A stretch of DNA of 64,000 nucleotides, from assembly GCA_026724425.1 (NCBI GenBank), contig JAIUCV010000005.1, positions 37,235,784 to 37,299,783 on the forward strand, written 5' to 3'. The notes under the pieces were generated by a model, which saw only the letters and a program-made list of their open reading frames with translations, was not told the origin of the DNA and did not search any database. The position numbers and the translations under genes were made by a program. Shown here in pieces: positions 12,878 through 24,816 of this stretch (within the stretch, counting starts at the first letter, position 1; each line of letters begins with the position of its first letter). The DNA is from Erythrophleum ivorense (lineage: Eukaryota; Streptophyta; Magnoliopsida; Fabales; Fabaceae).

Positions 12878-15840
12878 TGTAACAACCAGGAAAAAGAAAG
12901 AAAATAGAAAAGAAATGAGAAAAGAAAAGGGAAGAGAAAGCTGGAAAATTTTCGAAGAGTTGAGAATTTTCTAAGTCTTCTCGCCATAGCGAGAAATGGA
13001 ATCGCCATAGCGAGAATGCCCCTTCGCCGTAGCGAATATGCTCCTAGCTATAGCAAATTCCATATAGAAACCAGGGAGTTGCTCGCCGTAGCGACACCAT
13101 AGCGAAGGCAGAGGTCTGGAACAGACACGATCTCGCCATAGCGATGCCATAGCGAAGGTCTGGAATAGACACGATCTCGCCGTAGCGACACCATAGCGAA
13201 GGCAGAGGTCTGGAACAGACACGAGCTCGCTGTAACGAGGGTAATGACTCGCTATAGCGAGAGCGGTCCAGAAAAGCAAGAAAAAGAGAATTTGACGTTT
13301 TAAAAGCTTCTAAATCTCTTCTTTCTTCTTCTAACCGACTCAAACTAGTCTTAGGAGAGAGAAAAGGGTGGAGGAAAGAGAGAGAAGCTGAGAAGAAGAA
13401 GAAAGCACAAGAAAGGTAAGGATTCTCATGGCTTCCTCTTAGTATGTTGCCCTTCTCCCCTTTTCCCCTCTTTCCTACGGTTTAAATAGCAAAAATGGTT
13501 AGGTCTTGACGTTGGTTCAGAGGAGAGAGAGTGGGAAATCACTCTTGAGAGAGGTTAGAAGTATATAGTCTTCTCTTTCTTGCTTTTCCCCCTTTCTTAA
13601 GAGCTTAAGAGTTGAGAAAAGAGAGAGAATAGCTAATGGGCTCTAGTGAGAGGAAGAAACCTAGGTTGAGAAGCTCAGTAGAGTTGATTAGAAGTGATCC
13701 CTAGCTTAAGAAGCAAGTATTAAGGCATTAATTCCATGCTTTTGTGTGGTTAGGCTCAAGAGAAGCTCTCCCATCTAGAAGTGGTAGTGAAATCCACAAG
13801 GGAGGAGTCAAGTGAAAGAGGAAGTAGTGAATAGCTAACAAGGTAGTTCTCTCCACTTTCTCTCATGCATAATTGTGTGTTTACATTGTCTTGCTTGTGT
13901 GTATGAATGATATGAGCTATGAGAAGTGTGTTAGCATGATGCTATGTTATGAATTGAAATGATGATTTATATGCTTGGTTTGGTTTGCTTGAGGAAATGG
14001 AAAAGCCAATAACCCTATAGCCAAGGTGAAGATGAGTTAAACCCTTAAGTTGGTTGAGACAAGAGTAGAAAGTCTCCCAAAAGTGAGGTTGACTCCCAAA
14101 GAGTAAGGGTTGAATCTAAGGACCTCTAAAGATTGGGTAAGGCAAATCCAAAAGCCACAAGGAAATGGGTGAGGCTAATCCAAGTACTTAGCAAGCTCCT
14201 AAATGTTATGTGTGGCCTACTCACATGTTGAGAATGTTTTCCTTATGCATGGCCAATTCATATATTTTAAATGTTTTCATCATGGTTTTATATGCTAACA
14301 TACCATACATGCATAATGAGACTTGTTGCATGCGATATATGTATGATTGAATGAGAGTTGAACTACTGGGATTCTCCGAATCTCACTCTCCCCCTCCACC
14401 ATCCAACCATGCCAGGTGGACCAAGTGAGATTAGAGATGGGAACCACCACCAAGCATGAAGCTAGGGGAAGCTAAAGGAGAGTGTAAAGGCTTCTTGTAA
14501 TGTGTTGTACATGAGAGTTGTATATGTAAAGTACTGATGTATATGATGTAGTTCTTAAGAGTATTTGTAAGATAATGTATGTATGAATGATGAATATATG
14601 AGAATGAAGTTTATGATGAATGAAGAGGCAATTTTGATATGCAATACTCAAAGTAGTATAGACTATATGGGTGCATAAGTGGGCATGGGATAGTGAGTTT
14701 CCCCAATCTAAGTTATTAGACACTTGAGGCATGATTGATAGCTTCTATAGATGCTTTCTCATGTGCTCAAAGAGTCATAGAAGTAGAAAAGCCAAGATTG
14801 GACCTTATGAACCCCACTTTTGGCCAAGAAAGGGCCTTCTTGCACATGATGTCATAGATTAGCCATATGACCTCTCCTTGTTATGAGATTTAACATGTAG
14901 CTAGATTATGTTTAGAGATTTCTGGAAAGCTAGAGTTCATGTCATTTAGAGGTCTATAGCATTTTCTATGATTTTTCAAAGTTGACACAGAAAATCGGAT
15001 TTCAGAAATCACTGTTCATTTGGTCAGTTTGAGAAACGTGTCATCCGAGAGGCAAACGTAGTCCAATGGCTACGAAATTTTATACAAAGAAACTAGATGG
15101 TCACAGTGACTTGTAGGAACTAGAAGCACCTCATTTAGAGGTCTAGAGAGGAAGTTATGCAATTTCGAAGTTCCTGCCCAGAATCAGACACCCAACCAGA
15201 CCCGAGGTACTGTTTCATCGGTTTCTGGGAAATTGGCTTGGTGAACTGATCTGGAGATATTTTTATCCTCTAGCTAACATCCACATATTTCCATAGATAT
15301 ATAGTTTATGAGCATTGGATTTTTTTGGAATTAGTTAGACATTTTCAAAGTCCATATCAGTAAACTGTGACAGCAAAGAAGCCCCCTCTGACCAGTGAAC
15401 GATTTTGATGTCAAACGCAGAGTATGTGAGATAAGGAGACTTCTACTTATTTTTATCATGAAGTAGACGTCTCAAGCTTTCTAGAATGACCCAGATCATG
15501 CAGTTATGATTTTTCTAGATTTAGTTACGGATTTTCAAACTTAGCCCAGAAATGAAGCAAAATCTGCCAAGAACGAAAATGCATGTCTCCAATCCCTTTT
15601 TGCTTTCCATGAGTTTAAAGCATATAGTTGGGATTGATATAAGTCTCACTAGTGCAATTGAGCATGAGGAACCATAGAGAGAGCTCAACCGGTCCATGTT
15701 ACTTCTAAGTGGATCTCTACCCATACAACATGCCTTAGAGAAAGAGCACCAAGGTAGAGAAATCATCTCCCTTGTAAGCTTAGCATGAGTACATGAATAT
15801 GTGGGTATGATGGGTATGAGCTAGAGGTTGAGGTGTTACA
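12878..15840 (+). mobile_element. Solo LTR, box-bearing group, nested, TSD TTATG
   Basis: It begins TGTAACAACCAGG and ends GAGGTGTTACA, flanked by perfect TTATG copies (12873-12877 and 15841-15845). Length is 2963 bases. It is colinear with 30472-33326 in the same orientation and is the inverse of 26718-29409. Order of parts: dyad-box array (12980-13261), purine-rich leader with AAAGGTAAG (about 13370-13424), interior with a degenerate tandem repeat (about 14040-14180), then the conserved 3' kilobase. Confidence 0.92.
12980..13261 (+). repeat. Dyad-box array with three long tandem units
   Basis: About ten boxes of the types CTCGCCATAGCGAG, TTCGCCGTAGCGAA and CTCGCTATAGCGAG. The part at 13082-13225 is three head-to-tail units of 50, 44 and 50 bases. 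Each holds two boxes plus a TCTGGAACAGACACGA spacer. The middle unit lacks a 6-base CAGAGG segment. Confidence 0.85.
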
Positions 15841-16532
15841 TTATGTATGACTGTTGGTATGGGACAGTAGTTATTGGTAGTTCAACTAGTTCATTTATGA
15901 ATTGAATTGATGATTCTGAAATTGATGATATGAAATTGCATTGGATTGATTAACTTGTACATATATATGGGAATTGCCTTTTGTTATTGAGATTATATAT
16001 CTCACTCTGTTGTGGGCTAATATTTTCAGGGACCGGACCTCTTAGTGGCAAGGAGAGAAATTAATGAAAGCGCATTAAATGGTTTGGTAACACATAGGTT
16101 TGGAGGTCTTGTTGAATTGTATTGTAACTAGATTGCTAGTTTTGTATCATTGCTACATTGCATCATGAATTGCCAAGTATAGAGACTGTATATGTAATTT
16201 AATTATCATGGGATTGAACATTATGGTTGTAATTGGCTAACAATGGATAAATGACTTAATCTTGTATGAACATTAAGCATGGGCCCTATGCATCTTGTGA
16301 CCAGAGTACTTTTACTGTCATTAAATTATAGTTTTATTGATGTGTGGTAGCTTGGTCAGTTGAAGCCAATACTCTAAATCTTGAGAGGGATAAAGATAGA
16401 TTAATTAGGTAAATCAAGTAAATAAACACCATTAAAGATTCACAAATAGAGGGAGAGTGGTCTTAGAGTGTCTCTAGAAAGCAAGTGGAGAGTTTGAGGC
16501 AAGGTTTTAAGTGTAGTAGGATCAGACGACAT

Positions 16533-16877
16533 TTGGCCGCGGCCAATAGTGGCGAAGTTACCCAAGGAGAGTACCAAAGAGCAATTTGCCGCGGCAAATA
16601 TGGAATTGGCAGTGGTGAAATGTGGGAGGTAAAATTGGGAGTCATTCAGAGGGAAATTGGCCGCGGCGAAGTGGGTAATTGGCCGCGGCAAACTTTTGTG
16701 AAAATGAGCCAGGCATTCTAGAGAAGGATTAACTGCGGTGAAAGGAGGTATTGGCCGGGGCCAATAGCGAGAGGCAAGTGAAGGAAGTTCTAGAAGGCTT
16801 CTTCGCCGTGGCGCCATGCCACGGCAAAATTAGTAACGATGCGAGGGGCGAAGCCGAAAGGAATTGGCCACAGCGAA
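16533..16877 (-). repeat. Dyad-box array (GCCGCGGC type) in the divergent LTR family
   Basis: Boxes include the perfect palindromes TTGGCCGCGGCCAA (16533-16546) and TTTGCCGCGGCAAA (16585-16598). Others read TTGGCCGCGGCGAA, TTGGCCGCGGCAAA, TTGGCCGGGGCCAA and TTGGCCACAGCGAA. About eight to ten occur at 20-60 base spacing. Open frames on both strands here are by-products of the GC-rich, stop-poor repeat. Confidence 0.85.
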
Positions 16878-17202
16878 TGTCCTGAAACTCCTATATTGAC
16901 TAGAAAATCTTGCTGTTTCATATTGTAACCTCAAGGGATGACTTGTAAACATTGATAGAAGATAAATGTGAGTTGAAAATGATAGATAACAGAATCAAGA
17001 CTCATAAATGAATGTTTGTTTCCCCTGAGGTACGTAAGTGTTTGTAATTATATGGTTGATGACTATAATGAAATTAAGGTTCAAATTTTCCCATATTTTC
17101 ACAATGTAATTAGTTTTAATCATATGTAACCATGGATTAGAGTTGTTAATCACGTGTTTAACCTTAATTATAATGATAAGAAGTTAGGGTCGTCACAAGG
17201 TC

Positions 17203-20200
17203 TAACTAGTATCAACATACATTTTATGATAATATATCATGTATCACACATAATTACATTCAAATACAATAACATAGATATGCAACATAGTATTGATAAC
17301 AAAAGTAATTATATATTTCCTACTCCTTGTACTTAGTTTTATAATATTTCATTGGGGCTAATTTGATGACCTCAGTTTCATTTTATATTCTTTGGGTTAA
17401 ATTGGGATTAATGTGTTTTGATTGCATAATTATTGAATTTGGACTTTAATTGTTATTATACTTTAATCAACAAAGGCCCAATTATCTATATTTTTGTTCT
17501 TGTAGGTAAGCTAAGTCACATAGATAGATTTGGATGCTAAGCTTATTATAATTAGGAATTAATAATATATTTTTACATTTCTAGACCATATGATGTAAGT
17601 CTGCCTATCTAGGGCTTTAAATTTTTCCTTAGTTCATATTTAGTTAGAGACAATTTTTCTTTGACTAAATCTAGAGAGCTTCCACATACTGTTCTTCTAT
17701 AAAGTGCTTTGTTCATGGCATTTTGAATTCTTCTATAATTGATCTAGGATACTGAACTTGATATCTAAACCTGAGTTTACAATTTGATTATATATACTGG
17801 TTTGATTTTAATTATAGAACAAATTTCTTCTTCTTTTTCTCTTTGTTTTTATGTTAATCTCGATTATACCATTTGGATAATTTAGATTGCATAATTATTG
17901 GTTTGTTTGCATGATCCAAAAGTTGTGTTTTCTTTAATTGGTTGATTGATCAATTAGATTTGTTCTATTTATCCCATTAAAAGTTTATATGTGATAATCT
18001 TGGGGCGTTTGAATAGGGATTTGATTGATTTTATGTTATTAATTTGGTGCAATTGTGTTAGGCTTAAAATAGGGACCAATCATAACTCTAGGTGGTAACT
18101 AGCAATAACCAAGAGATTAAAATTAAACCAAAAGAATTTTTAAAGAATGAGAAAGGTGAGATATCAAGGGAAGGAACCTCAGATTAATTACACTTTTGTG
18201 AATTGATTTGTTTCCCAATCTATCTCAATAGCTATTTCTTTTTTAGATTAATTTTTCTAATTTTGCATAAAACTCCATTCAAATTAATTTTGATTATGTG
18301 ATTTCTTAATCTGATTAAAAGCCTTCTTGAGAGACGACCTAGTGAGCACTATATTACAACTCAATTAATTTTACTAATCTTGGCCAGTTTGATAGCTGTG
18401 AGTTTTCCTATTACCAAGTACCACTTAATTTTACCTAAATCTTCCAAAGGCATCTTTTAAGCATTATTAATTCAATATAGTCATAATGAGTTTAGTTCTT
18501 TGTATCTGATCTTTGTGTATCGCATAACTTGATGCACACTAGCATGCCTCATTATTTCATTCATAGAGCCTTATTTCATTGATATAGCATTAATAATACT
18601 CTAATGAGTACATTCTGTTAATACACTTTTAAGGAGACATAAATAATCCTACCTTAAATGCCCTAGTATAAAGAAAATACTTTCACAAGCCATGTATCAG
18701 GTGTCCTATACCATTGTGCAAGCTTAGGTTCTTATAATCATAGATAACCCACCAAGCATCTCATACTACTTAACGTGAAATCTAAATTTTTAACACTATC
18801 AATGAGGAAGACTATTCATCTTAGTCATTATGATCACTAAAATCTTCACTTTATAGATAGGAGTAAATATGCTAGAACATCCCCTAAAGTTAATTCACAA
18901 ACCTCAACCTAAACCATGAGACCTAAAAGCCACATGAGGACCTCCTAAACCTCCTATGAACCCCCTATCATAACCTTACTTCTAGGAGAATGAGACTTCA
19001 AAACATGAAGGATTCTAACTCCAAAGTTAATTTCAGATGATCATATACTTCCTTTCATATAGAGAGAACTTTTGTTTCTACTAATGAAAACCATCTCTTA
19101 GAATCTCATCCTCAAGAACTCTGTCTTCTAGAGACTTATTATAAAATTGGAAATTCATAGAATCTCATCTTCAAAAATCATCTTATATTGGGAGCCCATT
19201 CCTTGAAAACCTAAAGTTCTTTTACCTATAGGAAGCTCATCTTAAGAATTTAATCAAACATATATTAGATGATTAATGGTTGTGCCAAGCAACCTTAAGT
19301 AAATTAGGTTGAATAAAATTTGCAATATAGGATGCAATTTAGATCATTTCTCTTGAAAATAGATTTCAATATCCAATTAAGCCTTATAAGTGTAAGAGAG
19401 ACCTAAAAGTTATCTAATTCAAAGGGGTTTGGATTGAACTTAACTAGGTAAAATTTAAATTAAATTAAAATTACAAACTACTAACTAAAATGCATGAATT
19501 AACAAGTAAGTAATGAACATGTGATTAGCTTTAGATTTATCCCTTAATATTTACTATCTTTATCCTAATTTAATTATTAATAGCTTTAATCCAAGAGTTC
19601 CTACATGTGTTCATGGTAGTTTATCTTGAGTTACCACACAAGATTCAAGACACTAATAATTCTGAATTAAATTATTAATTCTTGTGATTAAACTCATTGA
19701 ACACTCAAATAAAATAATTAATTAATCAATTAAATTAGCCTCTAAACTTTCATTATAGGAGACTCAATTAACCAATTAAACTTTAAGAAGATCTCAGATT
19801 ATACATTCTAGTACACAATTTTTAACATGTATCTTATTAAATACCTTGATTGCATATATGAAAAATTAGATGTCTGTAAAAATTACAGCACTTAAATTTA
19901 TCCGTTAATCATCAACACTCTCCCTAATTGATGTCTAACCAACCACCAATTATAAATAACACATTTCTTAATTAAATACAATCTTAACCAAGCTAGTATA
20001 AGAGAAAGAAAAGTGTTAGAAAGAGAGGAAATAAGGTGCAGAAATCTTGGCCAAATCCCTAATTAATCTTCATGGATTCAAGCTTCAATACAAGGTTTTC
20101 ATCTAAGTTAGCTACCAAATGAAAATTAAGCTTCTATTGGAGTGAGATGATGAAGAAAATAGAGGAGATGAGCCACTATCATGGAGCTTCTAATTGGGAG

Positions 20201-20807
20201 GAGATGAATTCACATTATTTGTGCCTCCTTCACATTCTTGATATCCCTCTCTCTGCCCGAGCCTTCTCTCTCTTGAAAACTTATGCTCCTTATGCTCTCT
20301 TCTCACGTGATTAATTCTTATCCTTTATCTAATCTTTTCCATGTTCCAAATCTTCCATATGAGCTGCTCCTCTAGTGAACTCGAGAGTGTGTGCAAGTTT
20401 TTTTCATGTGGAATAACCCCTACATCTACGTGTGAATGAGAAAATCCTATGCCTCCCTTCTTACTCGTGTCCTATAGTTGCTGTACCTCATGTGAGCTAG
20501 GTATGTATACATCAAGTAAGGAAGAAAGCTATCCAAATGTGAGAAATGCTTCATGTGAATAAGAAAGTCTCATAAGTGAAGAGGTGTCAAGACCCGTGCC
20601 TTCGTGGGTGTGATCTCATGCATACTTCTCTTGTAACCAAAGGATGAATCCTTCTTAGTAGTATGATGGTGTGAGTGTATGTACGAGTGCCCTCCATGTG
20701 CCTTCTTCCTAGAATGAGCCGGTATATGTCATGCAAGAATATGTGAATGAGCGAACCCATGGCATTGTGCATGATGAGTGAGCTAGTCAGCATAAGAATG
20801 AAGCCCT

Positions 20808-20841
<34 letters not shown>

Positions 20842-21229
20842 CTACTCCTTCCTTCACGTGAATTCCTATGTGTTAGCTCTGTGCATGATTATGTAGTGTG
20901 AAATGAGGAGCCCAAGCCTTCTTCTATACCGAAGTGAGAATGAATAAGTGTGGAGTGAAACTCTCCATTTTCCAATTTCCATTTCTCTAAAAATTTCATT
21001 AAAAATATGAATAGTTATTCCCTTCTTTGCATGGCAAAATGTGTGGCTTCTATCTTAAGATCTTAGCCCTTTAATTGACTTATAACTTTTAATTCTCCTC
21101 CAAATTTATTTCCACCATTTTATTTTCATTTGTCCATAAAAAATTTGCACAAATGATAGAAAATATTGAGTAAGAAAATTTACAAAATTATTTAAAAGGA
21201 ATTTATGCATTAAAAATTAATAATTTTGC
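17203..21229. other. Non-coding, probably retroelement-derived; no gene seen
   Basis: No coding domain found. The part at about 17340-18430 has the look of a plant LTR or its flank (GGGGCTAATTTGATGACC near 17354; GAGAGACGACCTAGTGAGC near 18330), but neither termini nor a TSD were found. The zone 18480-21150 is AT-rich with CT-rich patches near 20240-20330. A (TA)n tract lies at 20811-20838. Confidence 0.4.
20811..20838. repeat. (AT)n microsatellite
   Basis: Uninterrupted AT run of 28 bases. Confidence 0.95.
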
Positions 21230-21763
21230 AAATCAATTCCTATAGTGCGAAATATTAATTGAACATTTTTAAAGTTTATAACAAAAAGCTATATCAGTAC
21301 TAGTAGCTAGTCAAACCTCTGCACCTTTCAAATGTCAAACGTCTTTTGTATACTGTTTCATGGCCTAGTCATATTTTTAACATAAAGTAAACATGTGTAG
21401 CTTTCCAAAATGGTAAAGAATGTATGAATTTGATTTTTCTAGAATTAGTTATGATTTTCCAAAGTTTGTGATAGCAAAGGAAAAATTCTGGCTAAAATAG
21501 CTATCATGGATTTTATGCATTCCTTTGCCTTGCACGAGCTCTAGGACAATTTTGGTGATGGAAATGAGTTGTATCTATGTAATTAAATATGAAAGTATGA
21601 TACATAAGCTCACATGGTCCACAAGGACACCAAAAGAAAAATTTATACGCGGCATAACGCTAAAATACTCATTATTTTAATTGATTTTTCTTGCTTTTTC
21701 ATGAAATGGATGATGTGAAGCATGAGAATAGTAGGAGATAAGCTAGGAAATTATAGTGTTACA
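21230..21763 (+). mobile_element. 5'-truncated 3' end of a giant LTR unit
   Basis: Plus-oriented. It matches the inverse of the first about 500 bases of 4779-8520 (for example GTAGCTAGTCAAACCTCTG and AAATGTCAAACGTCTT) and ends at the family terminus AGTGTTACA (21757-21763). The 5' border is blurred near 21150-21240 and no TSD pairs with the right flank. Confidence 0.7.
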
Positions 21764-24700
21764 ATAGCTTTCTAAGAAGCTATTGAAAATAATTTCAGAC
21801 TAAAACAGAAGCATTTAACCCACTAAAATTAATGGAACGGTACCAAATGTTGAGCTGCATTATTGGTACTATCATGCAACTTTAAAAATTTGATTCTCCC
21901 TTTCAGACCTCTAATTAAGGTTCTCTCAAGTGCTACAAAAAAGCTTATCATGTGTAGTTTATTCCTATAAAATTTTATGAGTATTGGATATCATTTGGCC
22001 CTTTGATGACATAGAAGAAGAAACTGACCACATGAACAATGCTGTTACCATTTCTGCAAAATTTTTTTCAATTTTAAAAAATCATAATAAATTCTCTAGA
22101 GCTCTAAATTGAGTGCTCTTTAGCTTTGTAAAAATCTCTAGATGATATCTATATTCATACCAAATTTTATGAGAAAATTCATCCATTTGGCTAGTTTGTA
22201 GTTTAGCTCAAGTTTTAGTCATTTTAAGAACCATAAATAGATCACTTTGGCACCAAATGGTCCTAAACTCATTCCATAACCATTTGGACATATCCAAAAT
22301 CATAAATACAACCTATATAAGCTTTCCAAGTGCTCTAAATCACCATTCATCTTAAAATCACTTCCCAACATGCATAGACATACAAGGACTCATAGACACA
22401 TCTAGGCCTTTAGATGTCAAAAACATACATACTAGCACATATGACTCCAAAATCCTTTCATTCATCACAAATACATGTTATTACATATGTTCAATGGTCT
22501 ACATTATATATACATCATATGATTACATATCTTGACATCAATATGTCATCAAAATAGTTAAATAACTACTCTTTTGTCAAAGTCTTAGTCTTCAAAGTTG
22601 TCGGCCTCCATTTCTTGAACCACTTGGCTCACCTAGACATGGTTAGACATTTTATGGGGGAAAAGTTAGATTCAAGAATCCCAATAGCTCTTTACTCTTT
22701 CAAACATACATAATAGATACATTAACATGTCAAAGAATACATGTATGGCATTTATGCTACTAATGAACATACATAAAGTATTTTTCATGTCAAAGAGACT
22801 CATGCATATCATATATAGGCTCTCAAGGGCATTGGTCTAGCCTCACTCATTTTTCTTGGGGCTTTTAGATTTGTTTCACCCATTTTTAAGTGACTTTTAA
22901 CTAAGCCTCATTCTTGAGATTTTTGGCTTTGTCTCACCCAATCTTGAGGACTTTTGATGCATCCTCACCTTTAACATCACCATACCCATTCAAACCAAAA
23001 TACATTCATAAACTCATTTCAAGATGCATAATGGTACCATAGCAAGTAAGCAATAGCTAGAAATATATCTCATAGTTCAAACATACACACAAGAACACAT
23101 TCAAGTAATGTATGAGAAAAAGGTTGGAGAGCTACCTTGAAGAAAAATCATAAGCTTTTCCTTTGCCTAATTATTCCCCTTTTCTCGACCACACACTTGT
23201 AACTAGGTGGCACTTGGTTCTCTTGGCCTAGACATATCAAATGAGACATGGTTCAATCATTGAAATAAGCTTTGGCTTCACACACACACTACAAAAAGCT
23301 TACTTTGTCCTAAGATTCAATTATGGATTTATACAAGACTTAATGAAGCAACTATGGAAATTCATAATCTTGGCTTTATTTTTCCCCTCAATCTAAATCT
23401 CTTAACTCCATTTAGACTCCTTGGAGTCATCACACATTCATTTTAAGGAGCCTAACTATATATTGCTTCTTTATGTCCTATTATAGAGCCTACACCTCTA
23501 TCTCTCAAACCAAGACTTCTAAATTTTTACCAAGGCTTCCTTTGATGTTCAACTATCATATCTAGTTCCATTCTATCCTTAGAAAAATTTAAAACACTCC
23601 CTAGGTGCTTAGAACATGCTTGGCGAAGACTATGCATTGGTATGGAGCCCATAGAGTTTTACAATTTTTCTTGAAGGGAATGGCTCATATGCAACTTCCT
23701 AAAGGTCTAAGGGATTCATACCATATCTTACATAAGCCTAATTACCCTTAGGAAAAATTAGATTTCACATTTCTCTCAAAATCCCTAAGTTACACCAACT
23801 TGGTTTTCTTAGTTCTCTTCCTGATTCCAATGGACCAATCTTACTTCTCACACTCTGAAACACTTATTCCTTTCTTGCTAAGGTCAAAATTTATCTCCTA
23901 TGGAATGGGCTTAAGGCTGGCCGAACAGGGCATAGGGAGAACCAACAAGAAAGTGCAAGAAAATGCCATGATACTTACCTTATTTCAAAGCTTTTTAAAG
24001 GAGCTTCCTTATGCTACCAAAAGCTCTCTCAAATCTTCCCTACTCTCCATTGATTCAGTCACCAAACAAGACTAATCAAAGTGTTAAAACCATAGAAAAA
24101 GATAGGAGAAGGAGAAGAAGAAGTTTAATAAAGGAAGAGATATGAAAATCTAAAGATTTCTTACACTTTACAAGCGTCTTTTTCCTCCCTTAGCTCTCCC
24201 TCTTGTGTGCCACTCTTAACCTTCTTTGATTCTATTTTCAGCCAACCAAAAGTCAGTCAAGAGATGGGAAGAGATGGAACATGTTTTATGGAGCTTAAAG
24301 TCACTTTAATAATTTTTCTACTTTACATTTTAGTCTCTTTTCTTGGTTCTTTTCATTTAGGCTCAATTCAACTCCTTCTTAAAATCCATCTTTTCCATCA
24401 TAATATTTAGGCTCTCAAACTTAAAAAATAGCTTTGGTTTCACATAAAATGGATTTAAAACTATTCTAAACCATTCTGTTAAAGTTTTGATTAACCCTTT
24501 ACCGAAATCGCTCATTAGAGGGTTTCAATTGTTATGAGAATTCTCATGGTTTTCAGGACCTCTAAGAACCCTAAAAAACTCAAATTTTTTATTTAAAAAG
24601 TCCTCATATGAGTTTTTTATATTTTTCAACTTTCTTTTACAAACTTTTCTAACTCATCTGGCTCGAGTTTCTGAGCAACTCAAGCCTCACATCCTCATTT

Positions 24701-24812
24701 TTTATTATTTAGAATTTTATCCTAATTTTATTTAGTCTTAAATCTTTCTATTTAGGAGACTTTCTTTTATATTTAGCCTATTTTAACAGTTTCAAGAAAA
24801 CCGGGCATTATA
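21764..24812 (-). mobile_element. Giant LTR unit lacking its terminal ~350 bases, inverted against its left neighbour
   Basis: Minus-oriented. It starts at a point equal to about 27056 in the copy at 26718-29409 (ATAGCTTTCTAA) and runs through the CT-rich leader zone (about 24040-24220) to GGGCATTATA near 24812. This resembles the family end GGGCATTACA with one change. The 91-codon plus-strand frame at 23800-24075 is inside this repeat and is unsupported. Confidence 0.7.
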
Positions 24813-24816
24813 TACA

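Larger units (their letters stand above)
11251..17197 (-). mobile_element. Solo LTR, divergent GCCGCGGC-box family, TSD AGGTC, split by a nested LTR
   Basis: The plus strand begins TGTAACAGCCC and ends GGGTCGTCACA, flanked by perfect AGGTC copies (11246-11250 and 17198-17202). On the minus strand it starts TGTGACGACCC and ends GGGCTGTTACA, both common plant Ty3/gypsy LTR termini (established knowledge). Removing the nested unit 12878-15840 and one TSD leaves about 2,980 bases, close to the length of its guest. A box array lies near its minus-strand 5' end (16533-16877). No coding capacity. Confidence 0.85.

Noticed and set aside
785..13261. Box arrays as a CRISPR array
   Set aside because: The dyads are short, degenerate, irregularly spaced and in a plant nuclear transposon. 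There are no unique spacers of constant length and no cas genes.
12971..13343. Two overlapping minus-strand frames of 102 and 99 codons
   Set aside because: They are read through the dyad-box tandem units. Repeated peptides such as SLWCRYGE follow the 50-base repeat, and no domain or start context supports a gene.
16440..16817. 125-codon minus-strand frame and an opposing 78-codon plus frame
   Set aside because: Both cover the GCCGCGGC box array, which is GC-rich and poor in stops. They lie inside an LTR with no other coding sign.
23800..24075. 91-codon plus-strand frame
   Set aside because: It lies within a repeat shared with other LTR copies, where the frame is not conserved.
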